Both the position numbers and the translations under genes were made by a program. Below, one piece after another: positions 8,879-16,834 of a stretch of DNA of 25,807 bases; positions within the stretch are counted from its first letter, which is position 1; each line of letters opens with the position of its first letter. The DNA comes from EX4484-217-1 sp964496035. Lineage in GTDB: Archaea > Thermoproteota > Thermoprotei_A > EX4484-217-1. The notes beneath the pieces are model-generated. The model saw only the letters and a list, made by a program, of their open reading frames with translations, was not told where the DNA came from and ran no database searches. The DNA is taken from contig CAZBXI010000017.1 in the NCBI GenBank assembly GCA_964496035.1, positions 1-25,807 of the forward strand, in the 5' to 3' direction.

Positions 8879-10507
8879 CTAAGCTAAGCCGGCCCTCTTG
8901 AGGAGACTAGGTATTATCTCCTCAAAGCCGACGGCCATCATGTGTATCCCGGCGACGCCCGGCGTTTTCTTGATCTCCTTGCAGAGTTCACCGAATATCT
9001 CTAGGTTCTCCTCCCTGAAGGCCTCCTTGCCTCTCTCCCTAGCCTTCCTGAGCCTTTCCTGCATCTCTTCAGGTACCTTTATCCCGGGGACGAACTTCAC
9101 CATCCACTCCATCATCTTGAGGCTCTTGAAAGGCGTGACACCAACGAGCACTGGGAGCTTAATGCCTATCGATCTAGCCTCGTCAAGGAACTTCTTCAGC
9201 ACCTCGATGTCGTAGACACATTGGGTCTGGATGAATTCAGCCCCGACTTTCTGCTTCCTCAGCACCTTGTAGAGCTCCGGTTCGAGAGGTTCGGCATTAG
9301 GGTTGGCAGCTATTCCGACATGCAGCTTCGGCGGGTGGTCTATCTTGTTCCCGGCTATGTCCTCGCCCTTGTCGACGATCTTCCTAACCAGCCATACTAG
9401 CTGGGTGCTGTCAATGTCGTAGACGGGCTTAGCCTGCGGGTTATCGCCGACCGAGATAAAGTCGCCTGAGAGAGCTAGCACGTTCTTTATCCCGAGGAGG
9501 CCAGCGGCGAGCAAGTCTGAGGTTATCGCTAGCCTGTTCCTGTCCCTGACGGTTATCTGGTAAATGGTCTCGAGGCCTACCTCCTTCTCAATGTAGTAGC
9601 AAGTGGTCAGCGTGTTAAGATACGCGAATGCGGTCGGGTTGTCCGTGACGTTCACGGCCACCACATAGTCCTTAATCGTCCTGCAGACCTCTAGGACCTT
9701 GTCAACTCTGGTGGTTTTCACAGGCTCAACCTCGCCCGTAATGACAAACTCGCCGTCCTTGAGCTTCTTCATCAGCTCGCTATAGGTCTCCTTGGGAGGC
9801 CACCTTTCCCCTGGTATCCAGACTTCCCTCTCCTCGGCCTTGGCCTCCTTCCTCTCCTTCCACACCAGCTCTCTAGGGCCGCTAGCAAACCACTTCCTGT
9901 GGTCCTTTGGGGGCCTGAACTTGAGGAAGAGGTCTAACCTCCCCTGCTCCTTCAAGGCGTTAAATATCTTGACCCAAGCGCAGTCTTTGACCCAGCCTCC
10001 CACCTCGCACTTCCCGTTGGCGTACCCACCGCACGGCCCGTTGAGTAAGCCCTTGGCGCACTGAGTCAGCGGACACACCCCCCCGGTCTCGAAGAGGACG
10101 CAGTCGCCGCAAGCTCTACACCTCTCATAGAACCTCCCTATCCTCTCTATCTCGCCCATGAACAGCGTGTTGAGTGCTGGTACAACGAGCTTGCCGGTGA
10201 ACTCAGCGACTGCCTGTACCCCATTGCCACAGGCCATGACCAAGATTGCTTGAGCAGCCTCGATCGCCTCCTTGAACTTCTTCAGGTCCCTCCTGAGGAT
10301 CCTCTTGTCGCACGTCGTCTTAGGGACAGCAGTGCCTGTGACTTCCTTGCCTAGCCCCTTCAGCTTCTCCTTCATCTCCTTGACTTGATCCTCACCCCCA
10401 GTCTGACATAGGGTTGCGCACTCACCGCAGCCGATGATGAACACCTTGTTGAACTTTTCCAGCATGGATTTGATCTCGTCAAACGGTTTTTGCTCGGTAA
10501 TTATCAT
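8879..10507 (-). CDS. metF: Fused MetV-MetF, 5,10-methylenetetrahydrofolate reductase
   Basis: This enzyme should reduce methylene-tetrahydrofolate (or the archaeal pterin equivalent) to the methyl form, which feeds the corrinoid protein CdhD/CdhE, or run in reverse. Residues about 20-190 are the MetV-type domain with many Cys: C27, C30 and C34, then C130, C133, C136, C145, C150, C159, C167 and C176, likely Fe-S or zinc ligands. Residues about 250-542 form the MetF barrel, with GEVEP, a VRDRN motif at about 320-324, LALSGD at 344-349 and FIQTQCVYD near 425. In acetogens MetV and MetF are usually separate subunits; here they are one chain. The start is ATG, eight bases behind GGGGTGA. The gene is clearly GC-richer than its neighbours and sits next to a decayed AT-rich homologue, which suggests it was acquired by transfer. 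Confidence 0.9.
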   Translation of the reverse strand: MIITEQKPFDEIKSMLEKFNKVFIIGCGECATLCQTGGEDQVKEMKEKLKGLGKEVTGTAVPKTTCDKRILRRDLKKFKEAIEAAQAILVMACGNGVQAVAEFTGKLVVPALNTLFMGEIERIGRFYERCRACGDCVLFETGGVCPLTQCAKGLLNGPCGGYANGKCEVGGWVKDCAWVKIFNALKEQGRLDLFLKFRPPKDHRKWFASGPRELVWKERKEAKAEEREVWIPGERWPPKETYSELMKKLKDGEFVITGEVEPVKTTRVDKVLEVCRTIKDYVVAVNVTDNPTAFAYLNTLTTCYYIEKEVGLETIYQITVRDRNRLAITSDLLAAGLLGIKNVLALSGDFISVGDNPQAKPVYDIDSTQLVWLVRKIVDKGEDIAGNKIDHPPKLHVGIAANPNAEPLEPELYKVLRKQKVGAEFIQTQCVYDIEVLKKFLDEARSIGIKLPVLVGVTPFKSLKMMEWMVKFVPGIKVPEEMQERLRKARERGKEAFREENLEIFGELCKEIKKTPGVAGIHMMAVGFEEIIPSLLKRAGLA

Positions 10508-10735
10508 TTCGATGTCACCCCGTTAAATTTAGCCTAGAAAGCAAAAATAACCTTAACTCCTATCTCAGGTCAGCTCGACCCTCTCTTAAAGCCCCTCTAA
10601 GCTCTCCTTTCGGCCAGTTCTATTCCCTACGATCCCTTGGGGTAAAGTTACGCTAATTTACTCAATACCTCCAACCTATTCGTATGAGACATAATGAGGC
10701 AAAGGAGAACTACCTCGAAGTGATCTAAAGGTTGA
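10508..10735. other. Intergenic region without a recognisable gene
   Basis: Together with the hydrogenase remnant this makes a 467-base space between metV-metF and acsB. The part nearest metF holds its ribosome-binding site (GGGGTGA at about 10516-10522). The rest has short broken open stretches in several frames; it may be further decayed hydrogenase sequence, but I could not align any of it. Confidence 0.5.
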
Positions 10736-10954
10736 CTAGGAATAGGGGAAAGGGCCAATATCTCCGATATAGCTGCGATATCCAACGTTAAGCTACCGTT
10801 GATAACCGAGATAGCCTAAAAGCTAGCTAACAACCTCCTCTCGAAGGGTGAAAAACTAGCTACTATTGAGCAAAGGTTGGAAATGGTGGTTAGAGCTTAC
10901 GATCCATGCATATCTTGTGCTACACACTTAGTTAAACTTAGAATAGTTAGTTAA
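10736..10954 (+). pseudogene. 3' remnant of a [NiFe]-hydrogenase large-subunit gene
   Basis: In one plus-strand frame, the bases from 10757 to the TAA at 10952-10954 encode ANISDIAAISNV, then KLANNLLSKGEKLATIEQRL, and finally EMVVRAYDPCISCATHLVKL, interrupted by a single TAA at 10817-10819. RAYDPCxSCATH is the C-terminal Ni-ligand motif (DPCxxCxxH) of [NiFe]-hydrogenase large subunits, and the wording matches group 3 enzymes such as MvhA. Another in-frame stop (TGA) lies just upstream, near 10733. No upstream coding part, N-terminal RxCxxC motif or small subunit is visible. The fragment is therefore a dead end of a gene that once occupied this position, on the strand opposite to the flanking acetyl-CoA genes. 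Confidence 0.8.
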
Positions 10955-10974
10955 GAAGATTAAAAATATGGTTT

Positions 10975-13158
10975 TTATCCAGGATATTCCATTAACTTCT
11001 CTAAAGGTGTCATTTTAAGTGCTGGATGATCTACTTTCTTTAAATATTCTAGTAGCTCATCCATTGTTTTAGCAACGGTTTCATCAGCTATTTTATCATA
11101 TAAATCCGGTACACCCTCCTCTTCTCCCCGCTTTATAATGCCCTCTTTAAGCTCTTCCTTAAGCGATTTAGGCATCCATACGACTCTCTTGATGCCGCCA
11201 TCAGCTTTAAAGAACTTACGTGAAACTATGTACTTCTTACATATACCTACTGTTCCAGGGGCTTGCTTACCTCCACCTATCATTCCTGCGAGAGTACTGA
11301 ATCTGAGGCCTATCGGGTTTTCTCCAGTATATTCTCTTGGAATTATTATGAAGCCGTTTGCTTCAAACGAAGCTACAAGAACACATTCGAAACACCCACA
11401 GCTAGTTACCGGGTATGTTAATGCGCTGTATAGGTGGTATCTCTTTGTTGCATGGTGTGAAGCTTCATAGACAAACTTGTTTACACCCTCCCATTCTCCT
11501 TTAACAGGGTCTAAGCACTTCCCCTTAGGTACTGGCTGATTTGGCCCCTCAGGTTGTAGTTCATGGCTAGCTTTAGCGTCTAGGTATGTTACTGCACCAC
11601 ATAAGCCTGGTCTTTCAGGTGTTATGATGCACACGTGGTTAGGTGCAAATGACTGACATAGTGTACACGAGTAGAATACGTCGACGCTTTCATCCGTTAT
11701 AGCTGCTATTCTCCTATCTCTTTCAGCATAGAATTTCCTTGCTTCTTCACGGGCCTTAAGCACCTCGTCTCTATCCGTGATAAGCTTTACCTGAACCTTA
11801 TCAACTATTGCTGAAAAGTCTTTCTTAATCATGGTGTATAAAATTACTCCAAAATGCCTTATCTTAAAGCCCTTCCTATATCCTTCCTTACTTATCCTAA
11901 TCCAGCATATGTCCCTACTACCTATATGCCATGTGTCTTCACCGTAGTTTATGTATTCATGAATTCTTCTCTCAATTATTGGCTCATACTCTTTCTTCAT
12001 TTTCCTTCCGGCAACGTAAACCACAATTCCTAATGGATGGGCTTTACCTTCCTCCATTTCATCTATTTCAGGGCCTATAACCTCTATTTTACCATCTTTT
12101 ACTTCTTCAAGGGGCTTCATTACGGCAAGTTCGAAAGCTGGTGAACGTCCTCCACCAAACTCAACATACATGTCATGTTTTCTTATAGCTTTACCTTCAA
12201 ATACAGGCCCGTATGCTATAGGTATTTCGAGTTTTAGAGGCTTAATTTTAATACCGCGGAGCTCACAGCCTTTCGAAACAGCTTCCTCGGGTTTAACAGG
12301 TATTAGGGCTTCAGGAATTTCTGGAACAGGCTGATCCGTTAAAACAGGGAGACCTATAGCTATAACTCCGGCGCCTGCTGCAACTGTTACGTCATCCAGA
12401 GGGCCGAGGGCTATAACGAATGCTGGAACTCTTTCCTTGATGTACTTCCTTATTTTCTCAATATCTCCTGGCTTCAATCCTCCAAATATTGTTGGTGCTC
12501 TTAAAGCCACGTTGGCAGCATGTACGGCTGAGGTTACAGTATCACCTAAGGGGATGAGGTTATATTCTGCTCCAATACTGACACCTGCTTTTTCCATTTG
12601 CTCTATTACTGGGCCTATGAGTAGTCCTAGCATCCCTGAGCTCTGAATTTCTTTACCTATTTTACCTGCAATTTCGCTGGTTGAAGCTTTTCCCAGTACG
12701 ACAACTATTCCAGGTATTTTCCCGCTTGCTAGTGAAACGCCTAGCGCTCTTATTTGTGAATCGCTTAGAAAGCCAGTGTATGGAGGCTTATATGGTTTAG
12801 GTGTTCTAACGTATTTTATTGTTTCAATAATGTCTGCGAGAATTAGTGTAGCCAAACCCGCTTCTAAAGCGTTCTCTATGGTTAATTCTTTACCTAAATA
12901 CATTTTGTCGAGAATAGGTTTTCTAAGAACTTTACTTTCAAGTTCATCAAGAACTTTAGGTACATCTCCAAGTTTCTCCAGTTTCTTCCCTGTAATAATA
13001 TGGTAAGATGGTATATTGTATGCTGTATCGAGAACTTCAAGAGACGCATCTTTGCCTAGTTCTTTAATTGCTTCACTAGTTATTTGCCTGGTGAGTTCAA
13101 GAGCTTTTTTAAAACCACTTAAAGCAAGTTTAGCTATAATAGTTATTTTCTCCGACAT
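10975..13158 (-). CDS. acsB: Acetyl-CoA synthase, full-length AcsB type (CdhC/CODH-ACS beta subunit)
   Basis: The catalytic subunit that joins a methyl group, CO and CoA into acetyl-CoA at the Ni-Ni-Fe4S4 A-cluster. The ligands are all present: C498, C501, C510 and C520 (CTLC...HVC...GLC), and the C587-G-C589 pair that holds the distal nickel. Spacing is identical to the well-studied Moorella enzyme (506, 509, 518, 528, 595, 597) with a constant offset of eight. At 727 residues it has the whole N-terminal domain of about 300 residues that most archaeal CdhC proteins (about 460-480 residues) lack; in bacterial AcsB that domain contacts CODH. The ATG follows GGAGGTTA by about eight bases. It is separated by 101 bases from cdhE and probably has its own promoter. 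Confidence 0.96.
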   Translation of the reverse strand: MSEKITIIAKLALSGFKKALELTRQITSEAIKELGKDASLEVLDTAYNIPSYHIITGKKLEKLGDVPKVLDELESKVLRKPILDKMYLGKELTIENALEAGLATLILADIIETIKYVRTPKPYKPPYTGFLSDSQIRALGVSLASGKIPGIVVVLGKASTSEIAGKIGKEIQSSGMLGLLIGPVIEQMEKAGVSIGAEYNLIPLGDTVTSAVHAANVALRAPTIFGGLKPGDIEKIRKYIKERVPAFVIALGPLDDVTVAAGAGVIAIGLPVLTDQPVPEIPEALIPVKPEEAVSKGCELRGIKIKPLKLEIPIAYGPVFEGKAIRKHDMYVEFGGGRSPAFELAVMKPLEEVKDGKIEVIGPEIDEMEEGKAHPLGIVVYVAGRKMKKEYEPIIERRIHEYINYGEDTWHIGSRDICWIRISKEGYRKGFKIRHFGVILYTMIKKDFSAIVDKVQVKLITDRDEVLKAREEARKFYAERDRRIAAITDESVDVFYSCTLCQSFAPNHVCIITPERPGLCGAVTYLDAKASHELQPEGPNQPVPKGKCLDPVKGEWEGVNKFVYEASHHATKRYHLYSALTYPVTSCGCFECVLVASFEANGFIIIPREYTGENPIGLRFSTLAGMIGGGKQAPGTVGICKKYIVSRKFFKADGGIKRVVWMPKSLKEELKEGIIKRGEEEGVPDLYDKIADETVAKTMDELLEYLKKVDHPALKMTPLEKLMEYPG

Positions 13159-13210
13159 AGGGTAGTAACCTCCATTCTCTTACACTCAGACTACGATTTA
13201 AGAAGCTAGG

Positions 13211-13226
13211 CATTTAAGTATTTCTT
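13211..13226 (-). promoter_or_regulatory. Probable promoter of acsB
   Basis: In the 101-base gap between cdhE and acsB the minus strand reads AAATACTTAAATG, a reasonable archaeal TATA element. It lies about 50-65 bases before the acsB ATG. This would allow acsB to be expressed apart from the cooC-cdhD-cdhE genes. Call from sequence only. Confidence 0.4.
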
Positions 13227-13259
13227 AAAATATTTTCAGTGCCCAACATTATAGAAGAT

Positions 13260-14627
13260 TTAAGTAGTTGAGATTTTCCTTAAAAACACTCTTAGTTCTG
13301 AAGAGTCTCTAGGACCTACTATGACATTCCAACCCGTTAACTCCTCCAATTTCCCACTAATCTTAGCAGCTAACCCGGGTATTATTATTGTTCGATGTTT
13401 TACCTTTTCCTCAACCTTATACTCTTTCATTGCTTCAACTATTTTCTCAGCAGTAAACTTCCCACCAGCAAAAGACGAAGCAACAGATAGTCCGCCAGTA
13501 TCTACTACTAGAAGGTATGATGGTATTTTAGAAGCTTCAATATCGGACTTAACTGTAAAGTATGTTAAAGCATAATTCGATGTAACCAAGCATGGAGAAT
13601 ACTCGTTTACGTTACCTATAGCGTATAAGCCTGGTTTCACTTTCGGATGTATTCTGGGATCTCTAAATATTCCCTGTCTAAGTACTAGTAGGGGCAATAT
13701 TCTCCATGGTTTAGAACCGTTCAAAACTATAATACTAGCGTATCTTATCATAAATGATGTTGCTACAGTTATCTCCCAGAAATCAGCTAGGTCGTCGGTT
13801 TCATTTACGGATAAGCTTGGGAAAACTATAGTAGGATACCCATACTCTTTCTTCCCCCCTTCAATAGCTAAACGTCTCAGCAGCACCAGTTTCTCTAAGG
13901 TTTCTCTTAAATCCTTGAAACCTACGTCTAAAACTAAGTCTTTAATGCCCATGTTATCCGCTTTCTTAACAAGCCCTGCTAGAAGCTCTAAGTCCTCAGG
14001 CTCATATAGTCCTAAAGGACACTCGTATTCTATGGCCAATTTCGCCATAGAATCTAAGTTTTCCCTAGTAGCAGCGTATATTAGTGGCCTCTTAGATCCG
14101 CATATTTTAAGTGCTTTCTCAATGACTCTGGGATTAAAGCTACAGAGTATTATTGGGAGCGAAGTATTTTCTGAAGCTACCTTTACAGCGTAGGCGAAGC
14201 GTTCAGGGTCATTCGAACTTGCCTTTATCGCTATTAGGTCTGGTTTCAGAATTTCTTCTAATCTTTCAAATCTAGTATCCTCTATAGCAGCGATGCGTTT
14301 TTCTAATTCCTCTTTGCTAAGCATATCGCTAAGTGCAAAAGCTATTGCTGTTGGATTGTAGAACTTGTCTTCGTGCCTATGTAGTACTCTTTCTCCACCT
14401 ATTTTAACGGCGTTTTCACCTACACCTATGGTTACAAGCTTTATTGGAGGAGCTAGTGCCTCGCTTAGTTTACGTTTCGCTTCTTCGCTTAAATACGGGC
14501 ATGCAAATACATTAGCTTTACCTGAAGCAACTTTAAATGCGAACGCTAAACATGTTGGGAAACCGCATTCGCCACAGTTGGTTTTAGGTAGTAGCATGTA
14601 TATTTGCATAGGTGTGAGCTTAACCAC
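13260..14627 (-). CDS. cdhE: Corrinoid iron-sulfur protein large subunit (CODH/ACS gamma, CdhE/AcsC)
   Basis: It carries the cobamide-bound methyl group to AcsB together with CdhD. The N-terminal Fe4S4 motif is C18, C21, C26 and C43 (TNCGECGFPTC ... FACP), the cluster that re-reduces inactive Co(II). A TIM-barrel region follows (about 90-310, including EPEDLELLAGLVKKA), and the C-terminal half ends with the cobamide-binding part (VVDTGGLSVASSFAGGKFTA). A length of 455 residues is normal. It starts with GTG immediately after the stop of cdhD, and the sequence GGGAGGTGAT at the end of cdhD is its ribosome-binding site, so the two are translationally coupled. This is expected because the proteins form a heterodimer. 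Confidence 0.96.
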   Translation of the reverse strand: MVKLTPMQIYMLLPKTNCGECGFPTCLAFAFKVASGKANVFACPYLSEEAKRKLSEALAPPIKLVTIGVGENAVKIGGERVLHRHEDKFYNPTAIAFALSDMLSKEELEKRIAAIEDTRFERLEEILKPDLIAIKASSNDPERFAYAVKVASENTSLPIILCSFNPRVIEKALKICGSKRPLIYAATRENLDSMAKLAIEYECPLGLYEPEDLELLAGLVKKADNMGIKDLVLDVGFKDLRETLEKLVLLRRLAIEGGKKEYGYPTIVFPSLSVNETDDLADFWEITVATSFMIRYASIIVLNGSKPWRILPLLVLRQGIFRDPRIHPKVKPGLYAIGNVNEYSPCLVTSNYALTYFTVKSDIEASKIPSYLLVVDTGGLSVASSFAGGKFTAEKIVEAMKEYKVEEKVKHRTIIIPGLAAKISGKLEELTGWNVIVGPRDSSELRVFLRKISTT

Positions 14628-15608
14628 TTACATCACCTCCCTTAACCACTCATGAAGCTCTTTCACACTTATTCTCCTACCCTGGAAAATATTGTTAATT
14701 GCACGTTTAACAAGGCTAACAGCTATAGGGTGCATCATCATTAAAATGTCTGCTCCCGCAAGCATGTAAGTTATTCCAGTTACAGCTTCCCAAATAGGCC
14801 CCCTATATTCTCTAGGCCCTAGCGACGGGTCTTTAAGCCAAGCTTCTCTAGCACCCCAAGCGTTAGTTACTCCGACAAGTATGGGCATTTGAAGGTCCTT
14901 ATCTCCTTGCAGACCCCCTAACCTTATTCTCTCAATAACTGTGAAGCTATATTCGTGACCGTAGCCTAGCGAAGCCGCTGTAGGATCCATAACTATTCTG
15001 TTTCGGGGAAGACCCATGCTTAAAAGTAACCTGTTGAGATGTTTTGCTAAATTAACATCTACAGGGGTGAAAGCTACTATGTTGTGCCCGTAAATAAGTG
15101 CTGCTGCAGCTATTTCCTTATAGACGTCTAGGGTGGCTGATGATAGCAAGCACCTCTCTCCTTCAGCAACCTTAGCGACTTCCTCGAAAACTTTAGGGTC
15201 TTTTTTAGGATTACCTGAACCTCCTATTATTAAAGGTACTTTAACTGCTTGCAAAACCTCTTCTACTGTTTTAGCAGCCTCTTTAGGACTCCTATCCAGT
15301 ACATTGGGATCGGTACTTACTAGGTGTAAACTTACCATATCAGCTCCATACTTATTAACGCATAGTCTAGCCCATTCAGCAGGGTCCTCTAAAACCTCAA
15401 CGAAGGGTTCTTTTAAAACTCTAGGTAACGGTATTTTACAGTCAAAAACGTCCATAGAAATTACTGGAGGATTGGGTATTTCACTTCTAGAACCAAATAA
15501 AGGCAGTTCGCTTTCCCCACCAACAACAACTACTTTGTCTCTACTTCCACCCTCAGACTTCGTAGCGCCTATTTTAACTTCAACTACTCTACCGGACCAG
15601 CGGCCCAT
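14628..15608 (-). CDS. cdhD: Corrinoid iron-sulfur protein small subunit (CODH/ACS delta, CdhD/AcsD)
   Basis: Partner of CdhE in the corrinoid protein that moves the methyl group from the methyl carrier to AcsB. The 326-residue chain shows the family signatures: an N-terminal MDVFDCKIPLPRVL-like segment, WARLCVNKYGADMVSLHL near residues 95-112, PLIIGGSGNPKKDPKV, and a TAASLGYGHEYSF stretch followed by ILVGVTNAWGARE. Its length agrees with bacterial AcsD (about 310-325) and is shorter than methanogen CdhD (about 390-430). It lies 12 bases downstream of cooC and abuts cdhE. Confidence 0.95.
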   Translation of the reverse strand: MGRWSGRVVEVKIGATKSEGGSRDKVVVVGGESELPLFGSRSEIPNPPVISMDVFDCKIPLPRVLKEPFVEVLEDPAEWARLCVNKYGADMVSLHLVSTDPNVLDRSPKEAAKTVEEVLQAVKVPLIIGGSGNPKKDPKVFEEVAKVAEGERCLLSSATLDVYKEIAAAALIYGHNIVAFTPVDVNLAKHLNRLLLSMGLPRNRIVMDPTAASLGYGHEYSFTVIERIRLGGLQGDKDLQMPILVGVTNAWGAREAWLKDPSLGPREYRGPIWEAVTGITYMLAGADILMMMHPIAVSLVKRAINNIFQGRRISVKELHEWLREVM

Positions 15609-15620
15609 AGGGAAACACCA

Positions 15621-16400
15621 TTATGCGGTATTTAATATGTGGGAGAAAAGCTTATCGGCAATTTTCTCTACAGCCCTATATGCTGGAGAATCATCAGGGA
15701 TTTCAGTAAAAGGTTTACCCTCCAAATCTAGTTTTTGAATATAGGGATCTTCAGGAATTAGCCCAAGTACTTCGAACCCGCGTTTTCTAAGCTCCTCCTC
15801 TACCCTGCTAGCGTTGTTGGGAGTTACTCTATTACATACAGCATATACTTTGCGAACCTTCGTTTCCAATTCTTGAATAAGTTTCCTAATTCTTTCAGCA
15901 GTCAATATGCCTCTCGATGTTGGGTCAGTTATTATAATTAATGCGTCAACATCTCTAGTTGTTCTTCTACTCAAATGTTCAAGACCAGCCTCGGTATCCA
16001 TTACAACAAAGTCGTATTCTCCGGTTATTCTATCTAAAATCATTCTCAGCAAGTGATTCACGTAGCAGTAGCATCCTGGTCCTTCAGGTCTTCCCATAGC
16101 GAGCATGTCGAAAAACTCTCCTTCATACATAATGTTTCGGATAAGATATTCGAAATATTGATCTTTAGGAATACTTGATGGAATTTCCTCCTTTCTATTT
16201 AAGAGTTCCTCTCTTAGGTCCCCTACAGTTTTGCTAAGTTTTACTCCAAGTACTCTGTCTAAGTTTTGATTAGGGTCAGCATCTACTACTAAAATCCTTG
16301 CTTTCCCGTTTGTTTTCCTCACTAAATACATTACGAGTAGTGCTGTAAGCATTGTTTTACCTGTTCCACCTTTGCCTGAAATAGCTACTGTAAATGTCAC
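15621..16400 (-). CDS. cooC: CooC/AcsF-type nickel-insertion ATPase
   Basis: A MinD/ParA-like P-loop ATPase that loads nickel into CODH or into the A-cluster of acetyl-CoA synthase. The deviant Walker A GKGGTGKT is at residues 9-16, the VVDADPNQNL motif at 38-47, and the Walker B-like VVMDTEAGLEHLSRR follows at about 136. C110-x-C112 (GPGCYCYVN) is the CxC that binds nickel at the dimer interface in CooC. The start GTG overlaps the stop of the upstream small gene by four bases (GTGA), showing tight coupling. The position directly before cdhD-cdhE-acsB favours AcsB as its client, but this is inference. Confidence 0.93.
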   Translation of the reverse strand: MTFTVAISGKGGTGKTMLTALLVMYLVRKTNGKARILVVDADPNQNLDRVLGVKLSKTVGDLREELLNRKEEIPSSIPKDQYFEYLIRNIMYEGEFFDMLAMGRPEGPGCYCYVNHLLRMILDRITGEYDFVVMDTEAGLEHLSRRTTRDVDALIIITDPTSRGILTAERIRKLIQELETKVRKVYAVCNRVTPNNASRVEEELRKRGFEVLGLIPEDPYIQKLDLEGKPFTEIPDDSPAYRAVEKIADKLFSHILNTA

Positions 16401-16753
16401 CGCCTAACCCCCCTACTTCTAACCCATAGCTCTCTAATCATTAACTCCCCTAAGGATTTTACTCTATTCCATAATTCCTCAACTGAAGAGTCATAAATGC
16501 TTTTGTTTAAGCAGTAAGTGTAGGTTCTAAGAAACTCAAGAAACTCTCCAAGTACTTGATTTTTCAAGATCCTTAACTCCCCTCTATTTAAGTCAACTTC
16601 ACTTATCATAGCATTTTCTATGGTAACTACTTCATTTAATATGTTCACTAGTTTAAGCATTTTTCCCTCATAAAATGCTTTCACCACATTTTCAGCGATA
16701 ACGCACTTGCCCTCCTCTGCTAGAACCCTAAATTTACATTTACAACCCGCCAT
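16397..16753 (-). CDS. Small Cys-containing protein at head of the CODH/ACS operon
   Basis: I do not recognise this protein. It has 118 residues and begins MAGCKCKFRVLAEEGKCVIAE, giving C4, C6 and C17, followed by a mostly helical part with a further Cys near residue 95 and a basic C-terminus (WVRSRGVRR). The ATG at 16753 has GGTG nine bases upstream; an in-frame start four codons earlier is possible. It is the first gene of the operon and overlaps cooC by four bases, so it probably works with CooC or the Fe-S/Ni proteins. A metal-handling role is a guess from the CxC and the context. Confidence 0.72.
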   Translation of the reverse strand: MAGCKCKFRVLAEEGKCVIAENVVKAFYEGKMLKLVNILNEVVTIENAMISEVDLNRGELRILKNQVLGEFLEFLRTYTYCLNKSIYDSSVEELWNRVKSLGELMIRELWVRSRGVRR

Positions 16754-16834
16754 AACGTTTAACACCGTTAACTTAATAATTTCACAAGTATTTTAAATTT
16801 TTAACAGTATACACTCCTAAGGAAAGTGGTATCT
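16754..16834. promoter_or_regulatory. Divergent promoter region between the CODH/ACS operon and DUF166 gene
   Basis: An 81-base region with an AT-rich core at 16789-16803 (TATTTTAAATTTTTAA), which can serve as a TATA element in both directions. Leader lengths would be about 10-15 bases for the plus-strand gene and about 15-20 for the minus-strand operon. Being nearly symmetric, it could couple expression of the two units. No clear operator palindrome was seen. Confidence 0.5.

Noticed and set aside
9792..10064. Plus-strand open frames opposite metV-metF and acsB
   Set aside because: They are antisense shadows of long genes with clear motifs and have no start signals of their own.
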